NCBI RefSeq assembly: GCF_051020985.1
Contig: NC_134999.1
Coordinates: 32,397,160 to 32,461,159 of the forward strand
Origin: Nomia melanderi
Taxonomy: Eukaryota > Arthropoda > Insecta > Hymenoptera > Halictidae
Reading direction: 5' to 3'
DNA: 64,000 nt
Part shown: positions 22,152 through 34,690 of the stretch, piece after piece
Layout of the letters: every line of letters starts with the position of its first letter
Numbering within the stretch: the stretch's first letter is position 1
The notes under the pieces: generated by a model
Databases searched by the model: none
Seen by the model: the letters and a program-made list of their open reading frames with translations, nothing else
What the model was told of the DNA's origin: nothing
Made by a program: the position numbers and the translations under genes

Positions 22152-22157
22152 TGTGAT
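22152..22157 (+). promoter_or_regulatory. K box in dpn 3' UTR (miR-2/miR-13 type)
   Basis: TGTGAT followed by A matches the K box, complementary to the seed of the miR-2/miR-13/miR-11 class. It is 17 nt upstream of the distal AATAAA and is included only in transcripts using that signal. Confidence 0.4.
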
Positions 22158-22173
22158 AATGTTGAAGTGTCGA

Positions 22174-22179
22174 AATAAA
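22174..22179 (+). terminator. Distal dpn poly(A) signal
   Basis: AATAAA in the context CGAAATAAAAGTGG, about 1.03 kb after the stop codon. Cleavage would be expected near 22190-22205. Confidence 0.5.
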
Positions 22180-22195
22180 AGTGGAGCATACGCGA

Positions 22196-24186
22196 CGAGG
22201 CGCTTCAATTAATTTTCATTTGATTCCGGCGGACAGTCAGCACCTGCAAAAAGAGCCCCCCTCCCCGCCGCCGCGGTCCCGGGATATCGTAAAAGAAAAA
22301 CGAGCCCGGTGTCTATCGATATGTCCCGCGGCCTCGTAAAGGACTCAGCAATTTCCCCGGGTGGAAAAAGCCGTCCGGCCGGCTTTATCCTTTTAAGAAG
22401 CGTTAAACGCGCTCCGATTCATAAACTGGAACTTATTCTTTCCCTTTTTGCCGATAAAGGAGTAAAAAGGCGCGGCGAATGAGAATTTCAACCACCTGTT
22501 ACACCGCAAAACCACCCCCTTTCTCATCGGCTGAATGCTTAAACTGATTTATCGACAGACACCGGGCGAAATTCTGCCGCGGCTCGCCCTTAGACCCGTC
22601 GCTCCGCGAATTTCTTCGCCTCCGGTCCGCCGAAATTCTTAATTTCGACGTTGATTTACGGCCGCCCGGGGAAAAAGAAAAACGCACGACGGAAACACGT
22701 CCCCCGGGCGCGGAACGTAGACGCGACGCGCCGACGAATTTATAACGCGCGCGCCGTCTCTAAGTATACCCCGCCATCGTTTCCGGAGGGGTAGGGGGCT
22801 CGTTTTTTTTCGGCGTTCGATTCGCTCGGAAAAAGGAGCCATTTTTAAAAAAAGAAGCCCACCGGCATTTTTTTGTGCGCGATGGTTCGCCCGTGACGTG
22901 CGAGATGGCGGCACTATTGTATCGGGAACATGAATCTCTCCGAGCGTATCCGAAGGCTGTTCGGGAAAACCGAGCGTTCTTAAGAATTTATTAGGGAATA
23001 AATATTTCGCTCGTTGGAAATGGATATCAATTTTTATCTGATTAGCGACCTGGTTCTTTCGTTCGACGGCTCTTCGCCGGGGATCGGGTCGGGGTGGAGG
23101 GGGGATGATAAATAAAATAGTAAAGAACCGTGCGCCGGCCAGTAAACGCGCGTCGAAAATAACCGGATAATTAAACTCTCGACGGGAATCGGGGAAAGTA
23201 CGTTCGATGTATTAACCGGGATATTTTGAGCGCGAAAATATCTTCGTGTTTAGCCGGGCAACAACTAACGATAATAAAAAAAACTGTCCGAATACCTTTT
23301 CCCATTAAAAAAGTTACGATTACATGGATTTTTTTTAATGGAGCCATATTTTCTCATTCCGCAGCGCCGCAAAGTGCATCAAAGCAAATTCCGTCCGCGA
23401 GCGCGCCATGTTTTTTTTATTTAGATGGGATCAATAAACTGTTCCGATTTTTTTCGGGGGGGCTCACCTTTTATGCATTCCGGGTGTAAGCCCATTTATA
23501 CTAGGCGCAGCGCGCGCGCCGACCGACTGATTTGTGCGACGTGTTTATACGCTCGTCGTATTTGAAATTACGGGGGTGATAGAAAAAAATGAGTGCCTAA
23601 GTGCGCTTACACAATGTTTAATTACGCGGCATTTAGCCGTGTCATGCAGCTTTCACCGCTCAATTCCTACAACCGGGTTTTTCGTGTATTCCGTTACGCG
23701 GACGCCTATTTATTATTAACCTACTATATAACAGAGCATCTATTTTCGCATGAGTCATTCATGCTTACTTTTACGGCGCGCCTGTTGTCCGTGTTGGGGG
23801 GCGAAAAAAAAACACACGGAATTCTGTAAAAGTCCGCACATACATTTATCCTACACGTGTTTTAAAAAGTTTGACGATATTATTTAATGAAGTATAATTT
23901 TTACGCGCCGCCGTTCAAACGTGAAACTCTACCAGCGGTTCCATTTATTGTTTCATTTTATTCTTCATTATAAAATTTGATGAAACGTTACCGCCAATCC
24001 CTTCATTTACAGAATTACCGCGCTCCCTTTATTTAGTTTCGACGCGATCGAAAAATGTACTTCTTAAATTCGCATATACGCGTACGAGAATGTTGAAAAC
24101 TCTCAACGTAAACAAAATACAAATCGTGTACATCGATACGGGGAATACCAAAGATTTCAAATTCTTTAGAATATTACAAATAAAAT
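22196..24186. other. Intergenic downstream of dpn
   Basis: A CpG-rich block (22240-22930) is followed by mixed and AT-rich spacer. Short ORFs lack domains. No gene, repeat or RNA is recognised. Confidence 0.5.
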
Positions 24187-24411
24187 CGGTAACTCTACCG
24201 GGGACCGGTCAGGTGACTTGAAACTCTACTTCCTTTCGATCATTGAACTTCATATCAATTTCTACATTATCTGATTAACCAGTTTTCAATTTTTGCCTTT
24301 CCCTTCGTTTCCGTTGCGCCTAAAACAAATATATCATGCAACTTATCTACCTTCATTTTCTATCCACTTATCTAGCTAGTTACGGTAAGAAAACCCCCGG
24401 TAAGATTACCG
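24187..24411. mobile_element. MITE family 2, copy B
   Basis: About 225 bp. The left terminus CGGTAACTCTACCGGGG and the right terminus, reverse-complemented, CGGTAATCTTACCGGGG, are inverted repeats. The interior aligns with 9480-9729 in the same orientation (see copy A). The termini of copies A and B resemble each other only at TACCG, so this is an old family. Non-coding. Confidence 0.65.
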
Positions 24412-26671
24412 TCAAACACAAGCATAATCATCTACGCAAACCGCATAAAGACTCCATAAGACACGGAGAACACCGAAGAATTCAATTTCTCGAAACCTGC
24501 GGCTAGGAACCCGATAAATCACACCACACCCTAAAGCTCCGTGCAACAATGTAGAAGATTTACGGAGCCAATTGACCAATAAATTTCCTGAACGGTTCCA
24601 GCCGAGCAGTTTCGTGCGACGACAGTTTTTCCTCGCGTCCCGTCCGTCCTGCCGCAGCGCGGCGCGGCGTCTCGGCCGCGAGAGGCATCGAAGTCGCCGA
24701 TTCGTCCGCGGCGCACCGGGCTGCGATATTAATCTCGGCCCGCGTGCCCCTTTTCGATATTCACGCTTACAATTATAGCAGGCCGAGATACAGATACAGC
24801 CCGCGCTTGAATAACCGCGAGCCGGCCCTCTATACGCTATATCACGTGTATAAATAATTACGCCGGCGCGCAGCAATTACTATAAGTTATGGCCTAGCCG
24901 GCACAATTTGCAATGTCAAGACATAAACACTGCTACCGCTTACATTTGAATACATTAAGCCTGGGACGCGGCTGACTCTGATTGGCCGGCAGGGAGTGGC
25001 GCGGGCCCCGTATCGGTACGTGAGCTACGATCTGGTTGACGATTTTTATTACGGAAACGATCATCTTCCACGGCTCCGGGCGCAACGATGCCTTTTCCGT
25101 TCCACGGCGCAACCACGGCACGCCACCCTTCCGCGGGATCCACGGACGAACGCCATTTCAATTCCGTCCTCGATCTCCACGCTAAATCCGCCATCGATCT
25201 TGTAGTATTTACGGCGTCACCGATTATCCGGTCGGTCAATTGTTTTATGACAATCGTACGGGAGCGGTGGAGAAGATCGATCGATCGATCTTGGACCGAT
25301 TCCGCTGGATGACTCGGATGAGTCTTCGTTGGTGTTCCCGCGAGGCAGCCGATTGGGGTTCGATTAACCGGCGACTCCGTGGGATCGCGCACCAGATGAA
25401 TTCCTACCAATTAAGCTGGTATCGATGAGAATTTTTCTTTCCGGCTCGGATTGTTTCAGGCATCGTGAGAAGCTGGGTATTGATGAGGTTTTGCGAGGAT
25501 GATGGTTTCGGGGAATCGCGGGTGAACGGATAATTGGGAGATTAGTTCTGGAAAGCGATTATAGTTAGACCTGTTGGGTTCTTTATTATTCATTCCTTGA
25601 GGGGTAGATTTGTGTGATTCTTTTGGGAATAGTCAACTCTGATATGATTACTTTGTCGTCGATGATTTATTGGAAAGAGAGGAGAATCCTAGGTATATCC
25701 TGTGTCTATGTTTGTTTTAAAGTAAAATCATCGAGTACAAGAGAATAATATTTAATTTGAACACGATGTTAAATCCTATTAAAAATCTGCGTTATGAGTG
25801 CGACACGTTTTTACGAGACAAGGGATTGAAGACTCAGATGTAGGAAACTACGAAGAAACTAGGGTAAATTCGAAAACAATTCAATCGTGGATAAATCGAA
25901 AGCGACAGTAGAGTTACTCGACTGATCTTGAAAATTCTAATTAAAACTAAGATCTCAGCGAAACATAAGAATCCTACGATACAGAACGCAAAGGGAAAAA
26001 TCTTTCGTGAAGTTTACAGGGAAACTCATTATCTTAAGAGGATAAAACCGGATCAAAAGTTTCACAACGCAACCCCATTATCCTCGGGCAGATTCAATGA
26101 TCCGATACGAAAAATACTCGGGCACATTCCATTCGGCATTCCCGAACGCCAAGTATCACTCTCCAAAATCCCAATAGCAGAGGCATCCACCCGCAAATGG
26201 ACCAGAAATTACCAATCCCAACCGAAGAAGGAACAAAAAAAAAAATGATATCGGGAACAAGCGATCGGGCACGCCTAATAACACGATCGACTTCTGCTCT
26301 TTTCAAACACCGTCCACCACCGGCCCCCTCCCCGTTGCCCGCGCACCAGCGGCCCGACGTCATGTCAACGGTGTACGAACAAACGCGCGCCGCGCGGCCG
26401 AACAGATGAGGGAAGAGGAACTCAGTTAATGGTGACAAGACAGTAAATGCCGACGTTTCTATTATTGAATAAAAGCCGTTCTCCCTTTCGCCGTGATCGC
26501 GCTCTTGTGCACGCGACAGTCGCGCGCGTTTGTACACCTGTGTACCATAGACACGCCGAGAGGATCAGGAAGAGGGTGGCAGGAGGGAGGCAGGGGTGCG
26601 AGGAAAAGAGGAGCAGGGTGAAAAGGCAGGAGAGAAAAGGAAAGGAATGGGAGAAACACGGTGGAAGCGGA

Positions 26672-26702
<31 letters not shown>

Positions 26703-26703
26703 C
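26672..26703. repeat. (CGG)n microsatellite
   Basis: About ten CGG units with one T interruption near the end (CGGCGGTGGCGG). It encodes Gly or Ala/Pro runs in the overlapping ORFs, which explains their appearance. Confidence 0.9.
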
Positions 26704-26960
26704 TGGTGCCCGTTGTTCTCTGGCGATGGGCGTGGACAAACGAGCGGAAAAATGGCGGGGTTTGGAAATGAGATTTGCTGGTAAACCGACAATTTATCGT
26801 AGGTATCTGCAAAAGCATCTCTTGACGTTCCTCTGACCAGAGTTATAATTAATACGCTCTCGTCACAGAGCGGCCGGCCAATATTCCGTCGCGCCCACAC
26901 ACGCTCAGCCCTGGCCAGGACGAATGGGAGCAGATACGTTATATAGACGAGCGGGAACGC

Positions 26961-26996
26961 GGCGAGGTGAGGCGAGGCGAGGCGAGGCGAGGCGAG
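26961..26996. repeat. (GGCGA)n repeat
   Basis: Seven GGCGA-type pentamers, the second altered to GGTGA, in a CpG-rich block. Confidence 0.9.
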
Positions 26997-29690
26997 CGCG
27001 CGAGAGAGCGCCCCGTACCAGGCGCGTAACTGGTTGTTGATTAAGTTTGAATGACTGATGCCGCAAAAACACATTAAAACTTGAATGAGTACAGATGAAA
27101 ATTTAGTCGCTAGGAATCAAGAGACCGCAGAGGCAAATGGCCTGGCGGCCGCACATACGCGCGGCCAGAAACCGCTCTCTCTGCCCGGGAACCCTCTTCT
27201 TCTCTGCGATATGCGGCCTGTCTCTGTCGCGTGCGTGATCGGACCCGCGGATATAACAACGCGAAAAACACTCCGCGATTGCTATATCCGCCGCCCCGAG
27301 ACACTCACCCTCGGTTGACCACTGTGTAACGGAAACAACTTGCTACACCGATGTTTCTCGTTTTTCGAACGGCGACGCCGGGGCAATGCCGAATTCCATC
27401 GGAAACCATGCTCGCCCGTGGACCGATGGGAAGAATAATGTTGCAGATTTTTCGGAGATAAAGGAAAGCTGAACGAGGCTTGATCTTTTAGTTGGGCAAT
27501 GCAAAAAGTGAGAGGGATTCGGTTTTGTTTGAACGGTGTAGGAAGAATGGGAAGTTCGCGGGGTTTTGTTTGGACGCGTTTGATCGATCGCGTGGCTCGA
27601 TTGTTTTTTGGTAAGTTTCGTTTTCGGGTGTCGTTATTATCGGCGTTAATACGAGAGGAAATTCCGCGCTATGATTCTATTTCATTTGGTCCGCGTTTTA
27701 CGCAATTCGTTCCGGTTGTTACGTTAGTTGGCTTTTAGCAGTTTGTTTCGCGTTTCATTGACCGATTATACGCAAGGCTTTGCATCTTTATTCTTCCGAG
27801 CGAGCGTGACGCTGGACGTGTAAATGCATCAAGATTACTGGAATGAATAATTTGTTCGATTCGCGAGCCGTGTTCGGTAACGTAGAGTTCGTGGAAGTTG
27901 AAATTCAATAAAAATTGGTTTAACAGCAACGGCGTGTTTCAATTTACCGAAATTCCGATCGTGTTACTATTACTTCTAATTAGAACCATATTTGGGCATA
28001 CAAAAATTTGTAGATATTTAGGAAGTGTACAGTAACAATCCTACAAATTTTGATTCCGATACGCCCAACGGTTTTATTTCAAAAAATTCCCAAAACTCGC
28101 GTTACCAACAACCCCTAAAAACTAGTTCCTCGTCTCAAACAGAGAACTAAAAAATACCAGATATTTATTACGAACAAACAAAACTTATTTGACCAAAACA
28201 GACGTTACAAACTCTATCGATAAAATGCTCCCATCGATCGAATAATTCCATCGAAACACCCGTCAACCCTCGGTTGTCCAGCGACCGGCACCCCGAAACT
28301 TAAAAATCCAAAATCAAAAATCCCCTTCAATCCCCGAAGCAAGCTCCAATAATTCAAAGGGGACGTCGTCGGTGGAAGCTCCGCTAAGTGTCAGCAACGA
28401 CGCGGCAAAAGGGGGTGTCCACGGGGGTTGACGCGGCCCGCGTGGCGGAAAAGAGGAGAGAACGGAAATAAAATCCCGACCAATTGTTCAATCTCCAAAC
28501 ATTCCCCGGCAGGGGACTGGTTACGAAGTTTTACCGTGTACGCGTGCCGAATTAGCCGAGTGTAGCGGCGAGGAGAGAAGAGAGTGGTCGGGGCCAGTGG
28601 CAGCGGCGGCGGCGGCGAAGGAGTAGGAGAGACATTTATTTGGCTGTCGCTGGAGCAGTTGGAAACTTCTGCACCGAGGGAGCAAGAGGTAACGCGGTGG
28701 TGGCCGTCGGTGGAAGAGGAAACACGCCGAAGGACGAGGAAGAAAGTAAACTCTCCCTCCGCCGTTTGCGGGACAGGGATGTCGGCTAACCGGCTAGGGA
28801 GCATGTCAGAGCGAGAAAGACAGAGGGATGGACGTGGGGTGTAGAGAAGGAAAGGAAGATAAAGAGACTCGTTCCCGATGTAGTACAAAACTCGAAAGAG
28901 GAACGGGGGAGAGGTGTTGAAGCGTGACCAAGGGAAAAGAAGGGGGAGGAGAAAGGAAAACATAGCGCGGGCGTGAGCGTGGATTTGTGTAAAGGCGGCC
29001 TCCTGTTCCTGTGTGGTTATACGATCGTGTGCCCGCTGGAGGGACTGAGATGGGGTTGAAAGATGAGAGAGGTCCGCGGCGCGGGAGGCGCAAGCATGTT
29101 TTATTAAGTGCGTCGCGCGCGGAAAAAAGCGCCAGGCAATTTTCAGGTGCTAAAGGGAGCGCTGATAACGCGGGGCCACATTTGAAACAGTCCTCCACGC
29201 TTTTCCTGCCGTTACTTCCACCGCCGACTGCCAACTTACTAACGCGCTTAGACCGCGGAGCGTCCTTCGTGTAATTTGTTCTCCTTGGTAGTCTCTTCGT
29301 CTCGCGCTCTCTAAGCTGCGTTTAAGATAATCCGCGGTGAAACGAGAGGGTGGAGAGAATTGTGTTTTAGAGAATTGAAAGAGGTTTGAGCACTTTGGCT
29401 TTGAATGCTGGTGTTTTTGAGATGGAACTTTGAGACTTCGAGTTGAGGATTGTATTAACGTTGGAGATTAGAATTTAGGATTTGATTATATGTTCGGGCA
29501 TTTATTTAACTTCTTTTTTAGAATAGAGTAGAATTTCAATATTTTCTTTTGGAAGTTTCTATTAGTTCGTATTAGTGAAAATGTTAAACGAGACGAGAGG
29601 TAGACGTTTATTACAGAAATACACAATTTAATCGCAATAACTGATGTAGCGCAAAGTGATCACTTAAATTTCAAAAATATTAGTCAGACA

Positions 29691-29724
29691 ATTAATTTAT
29701 TAATTACACGGTTAATAAATTAAT
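29691..29724. repeat. Hairpin, 13-bp perfect stem, 8-nt loop
   Basis: Arms ATTAATTTATTAA and TTAATAAATTAAT are exact reverse complements around loop TTACACGG. A 12-bp perfect palindrome AAGTGATCACTT lies just upstream at 29654-29665. No gene is nearby. Confidence 0.85.
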
Positions 29725-30546
29725 AGATCACCTTGAAAACTACAACGTTCAAGCTCCATACACCTAACAAGCAATAGAGATATTCCCCGTTCCGCTCATT
29801 TGCCGGAGTCCCGAAGGTATCAATAACGGTGGTTCATCCGACATTCCTCATCCCCCACCCGCACACCGCACCGGACGCGCGGTTCAAACATTTCCCTCGG
29901 TTCTTAACGAGGTATTAACGTTGTCCGGAAGACAAAAAAGGATTGCATACATCGTTAACGCGCGCGCCAATACATGCACACCTACCAAGGAAGGCAAGCC
30001 ATCTATTATTTCAGCCGTCAATGAGATGTGTCAGCGGTGACGGGTATACGTCATTCGCGGTGTTCGTCCGGTCGGCGCGCGAGCCGGGCTAGCGCGCCCG
30101 TTCGGATAGACCGTAGCAGAAAGGGGGAGAATCCGGGTGATATCACGGCGGGCTCCGTAGAAAAGTACTCGAAAAAAAGAACGAAGCGAAAAGACACAGG
30201 GAACTAAAAGAGAAACAAGAGAAAAGCGAAAACGACGGGGAAAACGGACGAAAAACACCGGAGGAAAAGTGGAGGGACGCGGACAAAGTGAGAATTAATA
30301 TTCAATCGCATTAACGAATCGTCGCGGGACGAACAGCTTAGGGGATAGGTGTAGAAGCGGCCGGGGAGGGGGCGGCTAGAAGAGAACGACCACCCCTTTT
30401 CGCGCCCCGCCGCGCGAGAGCGAAAGCGGCGCTCCGTCTCGCTCGGAGCGTGACGCCAAATGAAAATACCGAAGGACAATGGAAATACTAATGATTGATT
30501 GGATACGAAAAAGAATTATAATTGAAAAAAACGCGGAGTGCTGACC

Positions 30547-30563
30547 AAAAAAAAAAAAAAAAA
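30547..30563. repeat. Poly(A) run, 17 bases
   Basis: An uninterrupted run of 17 A. No adjacent retroposed gene body or target duplication was seen, so it is not called a retroposon tail. Confidence 0.9.
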
Positions 30564-33110
30564 TACGGGGTAGAGCGTCGCGGGGGTTGGAACGGGACGG
30601 GAATGCCGAGGGAGACGGCGCGAGCCGGGGTGCAACTGGTGGAGGAGAGACGGCGCACGAACTATTGGGAATAATATATCAATACCCATCGAAGCCACGC
30701 ATACGAATGCGACGGTTCCGTGGCGGCGTTTCGGGGGTGAGTCGAAGGGGCCGGTTTAGGGGGCGGCGGGCTGCCTCTCTCGCTCTCGGGACCCGGGATA
30801 ACGATGCAGGGCAAGGGACCGGGGGCAGGGTGTTCGGAAAGAGTAAAAAATATTACACCCTCACACATTGGCGCCGCTCGCGAATGAAACGGGCACTAAC
30901 CAATACCAATAACCGGGGCCGGCACAAAAGAACGGCCCCCGGTCGGTGTGTGAAAAACAGACCCACACACCGCCGAGGATACGATGCCTCCGACCTGGCA
31001 TTATAGCTTTTCACGTACCCGGTGGCTTCGCGATACGCTACGGGCCAATCTGCGCGGCTGCCGCCGGTGCCTTCACAGCGACAGCTGATTCGACGGGATG
31101 CTCCGTTGTTTCGATACCTCGGACAGGCAACGACGCGCGCTGGGGATGGATCGTAATTGCCGGGATTATCGGCCGCGCGTGGGATCTTCCCGGGGATCGT
31201 GTTGGCTTAGCGATTTCTTGATTTCAGGATTCTTTGTTCTTGCGAGTGGGTAGATTAACGGTAGCTTTGGGATTCTGGGTGTTTTCGTATTTTCGGATGT
31301 TAGGGGTTTGCGTTGATGATGAAGGATGTTGGGTTGGGTATTTTGAATTTGTTTGGACCTGTTGTGTTCAAACTTTCGAAATTAGGGAGTCTACGGTTAC
31401 TATTGTCATGGGGTTTTAGTGAAGGATCTTTTCACTCTCACTTTGCTACCTTCGTTTCTAGTAGATACATGGAATCCTATAGTTCTATTAAAGATTCTAC
31501 GAAGTAATCCTGAAAGCAACCCCGGCACCTTCTTAATTTCACAATATCCACAACTAATAACACCTAATCCTCAAGCCAACGAAGGAAACCACACACCTCG
31601 TAACCAAGTCCGTCCGAACTTCACCCCTCCGAGCCGCGTTTTCGGGCATGCATCCCCTAACTGTTAGCTCCGAACGCGTGATAATCCCCATCATCGTAAA
31701 TTGGATCTCCTAAGACAGACCAAAGGACTCAGCCGGGCACTCGAACACGTCGACCGGTCCCGTTGCCGGCGAGTCCGACGACTTATTCGGCGCGACCCTG
31801 TAGACCACCCCCTTGCCGGCGTCAAGCGCAGGGGTTGGCGGGCAGCGCGCGTTTAGCATTTGAAAAAAGCCCTCGGCCCGAACCTCCCATCCAGCCGCGC
31901 AAACAAAAGGGTACATTTAGCATTAAAAAAGCAGGGTGCGCGACCGTGGGTACCTGTCTATGCACGAAGGGGGTTGAAGGGGGGGCGAAGGAGACGAAGG
32001 ACGAGGAAACGAGCGATGCAGCTCGATGCCAGTTACTCTCATCTCCGCGACCGGACACACGGCCCTCTTCCCACTATTGTGCGCCGCCGTGCGCATGAAA
32101 CGGACAGAGAAAGTAGACACCGAACGGTGGATGAGACAGGTGAGGGAAGGGGTGAGGAGATGGTGACCGGAACGCCGCGAGAACGTGAAACGTACGAGGG
32201 CAACGGGCCGATGGTGTGGGCCGCCGGGCTGGATCCGAACAGAAGTGGTTGATGCATTGGGACAAACACATTCCGCATTAAAACAGCTCCGACGGGTACG
32301 CGCGCGGCGCGCTCTATGGGAACGGCTCCTCCACCGATAGCCGTCTCGTGGCCGCGCCGGGGGCTGTGTGAATTCGAGCGAAAGGAAACGATAGGGGTTG
32401 GACACGGTTAGCTAGCTGTACATCGCTCGTGTCTTTTATGCGACTTTTGCCGTGTGCTCGCGGGTTGCTGATGGTTTTTCGAATGGATTTGGGATGGAAT
32501 TTCGTTAATTGACGCGCGGGGGAAATGATTCTTGCAATAGTCGACGATGGGAGTTCGCGTAAATGCTTGTTTTCGAGTCTTCAGGTGCTAGGATTTCGGG
32601 GATGAAGTATGTATGTATATAAACTTTTCTAGTTTATCGTTGAACTTGGGAGATAGAATTATAGTCTTCAGTTGTAAGCATCGATGGAGAAGTTCAACTA
32701 TACAATATCCGTTATTGTGAATTATATTGCATAATGTTGAAACGGTTCAGAGTATACTCGTTAATCTTTCAATAGATCGTTCCTTTCCTTCGTTCAGGAG
32801 AACCGTAAATACCGAAATTCTCCATGGCCCATAATTTTTCCTCCATTTTCCATATTTCTCCGCAAAGTGCTCCCGACACAGAAATCTCCGGTTACGACAC
32901 ACGTCGGAGAACTAATAAACTATACCTAATAACTATTTCTGTCCGGCAGCAATAACGACGGTCGCGGCCGAGCACGTACTACAACGACACTCCTCTTTTT
33001 CTGGCCGGCCGCCACTATTTTTGCAATTTCTCTCGCTTTCTCCGCTGCCTACACCTTCTCTGTCACCTTCTACGCAAACACGGGGGCGCGAGAACGCGCC
33101 CGAGCGCGCT

Positions 33111-33127
33111 CGCGCGCGCGCGCGCGC
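33111..33127. repeat. (CG)n run
   Basis: Alternating CG of 17 bases within a CpG-rich block, capable in principle of Z-DNA formation. Confidence 0.85.
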
Positions 33128-34642
33128 TGCCTGGCCTCGCTCGGATCGGCCCTGTGTGCACACACTGGCGCGGCGGCTGCTTGGTGTCCGGACAACGGTT
33201 GTGTCGCACACGCCCGTGCTCCCGTACCTATCAATCGTGTTCGGGGGACGCATTTTTTCTCCTCCACCACGAGCGGGCCTCCGGAACGTGAGGCGGAATG
33301 AAAATAGAAGTGCAGTAACGCCGACAAAAAAATGATGGAAGCCCGGGGGCCGTGCAACGGCATTTCGACGGCGAGGAGGAGGACGATGGTGACGAGGCGA
33401 GGACACGCCGCGAGCGTGAACCGGACACCGGTAACGCGCGCGCAAAAATCGCGGCTGAAACTTTCTGCCCTCGATGGCCTGACGCCGGCTTCTTAACGGC
33501 TAACACGCTGTAATCGCCGGAAATGATAGGGAATTAGGAAAACTTCGATTACGTACTGTGAACAGTTTCGTTCGAGTTTGTGGAATACAGGTGTGTAGGA
33601 TTTTCTTTAATATAGTGGAGAGATTAGAGATCTAAGTAGTACGAAGCGTATTAGATTTAATACTTCCTGTACATTGAGTTTGCTAGGAGTCTCCTCGTAT
33701 TTTGAAGTAAAATTCTGTTGTAAGCGAAGTTTACAGGATAACATGTTAACCATTTTGTTCGACAATTTAGTAGCATCGTTCAATGTATTTATTTCAGATA
33801 TTTGTTCTTGGCAATTTTCTGAATAGCTTTTTGAGTAATTTAATAAATCTTAGTAAGATTTCTTAATAATTCAATAAATCGTCTATCACTTATCGAACAC
33901 TTTCAGACCATCCACGTTCACCGTCGCCTCAAAACAACGACAACACCAGAGTTCAACGGAACTCTCGCCACCGTTAGCAGAAGCTTGAAAGTCGCGCGTG
34001 TACAGCGTGCGCAACGAAACCAGCCGATGGGATCCAAGGTAAAAGCCTACACCCGGGGGGCGGATGGAAACTCGCAGAAGTATATCACTAAATATTACCG
34101 CGCACCGTCGTCGGGCGCGCACAATCAGCCCCGAGCTACGTCCCTCGAACAAATACGACATAATTCGAACGGGTTCGCAAATCACGGGATCGAATTAGCC
34201 CCGCGTGTGCTTCGCATGCAGCGAGCGTCACGCGTCGCGGCAAGATTCCCGCCCATCGGATCAATCGAACGAGAGAAACGGCCCGGCTGTACCACGCCGC
34301 ATCGCGCCGATCGCAGATTAAATCGGCCACCGTTGATCAAGATTAATGCCTTATCTCCCTATCCGGCGGACGCGCAATCTGCCCGCAACTTGGTGTACAA
34401 TTTGTATCGAAGGGGTTCATCTTCGCCTCGCGGGACCCACTCGTGTTACATGGAAATCGAGCGGCAATGGAGCACCGGCAATCGTCGCGGGCCAAAAAAA
34501 TCGTTCGTAAAACGAGCCACCAAGTGGAAGAAACGAAAGCGAAGAAAAAAGGTAACAAAGATCAAGGACAAACGGAGAGGGTAATCGGAAAGCAGAATAA
34601 GTAAAAGAACAACAGAAAGGAAGAAGGAGAAGTATCAGAAGC

Positions 34643-34690
34643 AGAAGAAGAAGAAGAAGAAGAAGAAGAAGAAGAAGAACGAGAAGAAGA
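34643..34690. repeat. (GAA)n microsatellite
   Basis: About a dozen GAA units (34643-34679), then interrupted GAGAAGAAGA. Purine-only on the plus strand. Confidence 0.9.

Larger units (their letters stand above)
21147..22195 (+). other. dpn: dpn 3' UTR (predicted extent)
   Basis: Runs from the stop codon to just beyond the second poly(A) signal (AATAAA at 22174-22179). An earlier AATAAA is at 22029-22034, so two 3' ends are possible. It carries a miR-124-type seed match, a Brd box, two Pumilio-like sites and, before the distal signal only, a K box. Use of the proximal signal would remove the K box. It also contains a TTAA-bounded inverted-repeat element (21543-21721). Confidence 0.65.
24412..29690. 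other. Intergenic with several CpG-rich blocks
   Basis: GC-rich blocks at about 24600-25420, 26270-27330 and 28360-29330 are separated by AT-rich spacer. They contain long overlapping ORFs on both strands (up to 190 codons at 28391-28963 minus) made of Pro/Ser/Arg/Gly-rich low-complexity sequence, consistent with composition. Simple repeats are listed separately. A 20-bp perfect palindrome of GATC units lies at 25273-25292. No gene is recognised. Confidence 0.5.
29725..34642. other. Intergenic, largely CpG-rich
   Basis: CpG-rich blocks (about 30030-31220, 31720-32520, 32930-33520, 33980-34600) alternate with AT-rich spacer. Numerous ORFs of 60-200 codons overlap on opposite strands, with Arg/Pro/Ser-rich translations and no domain (for example 33985-34584 plus, Lys/Arg-rich). 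A 17-A run is at 30547-30563. No gene is recognised. Confidence 0.5.

Noticed and set aside
28391..28963. 190-codon minus-strand ORF.
   Set aside because: Ser/Pro/Leu-rich translation from a purine-rich plus strand; no domain and several competing frames.
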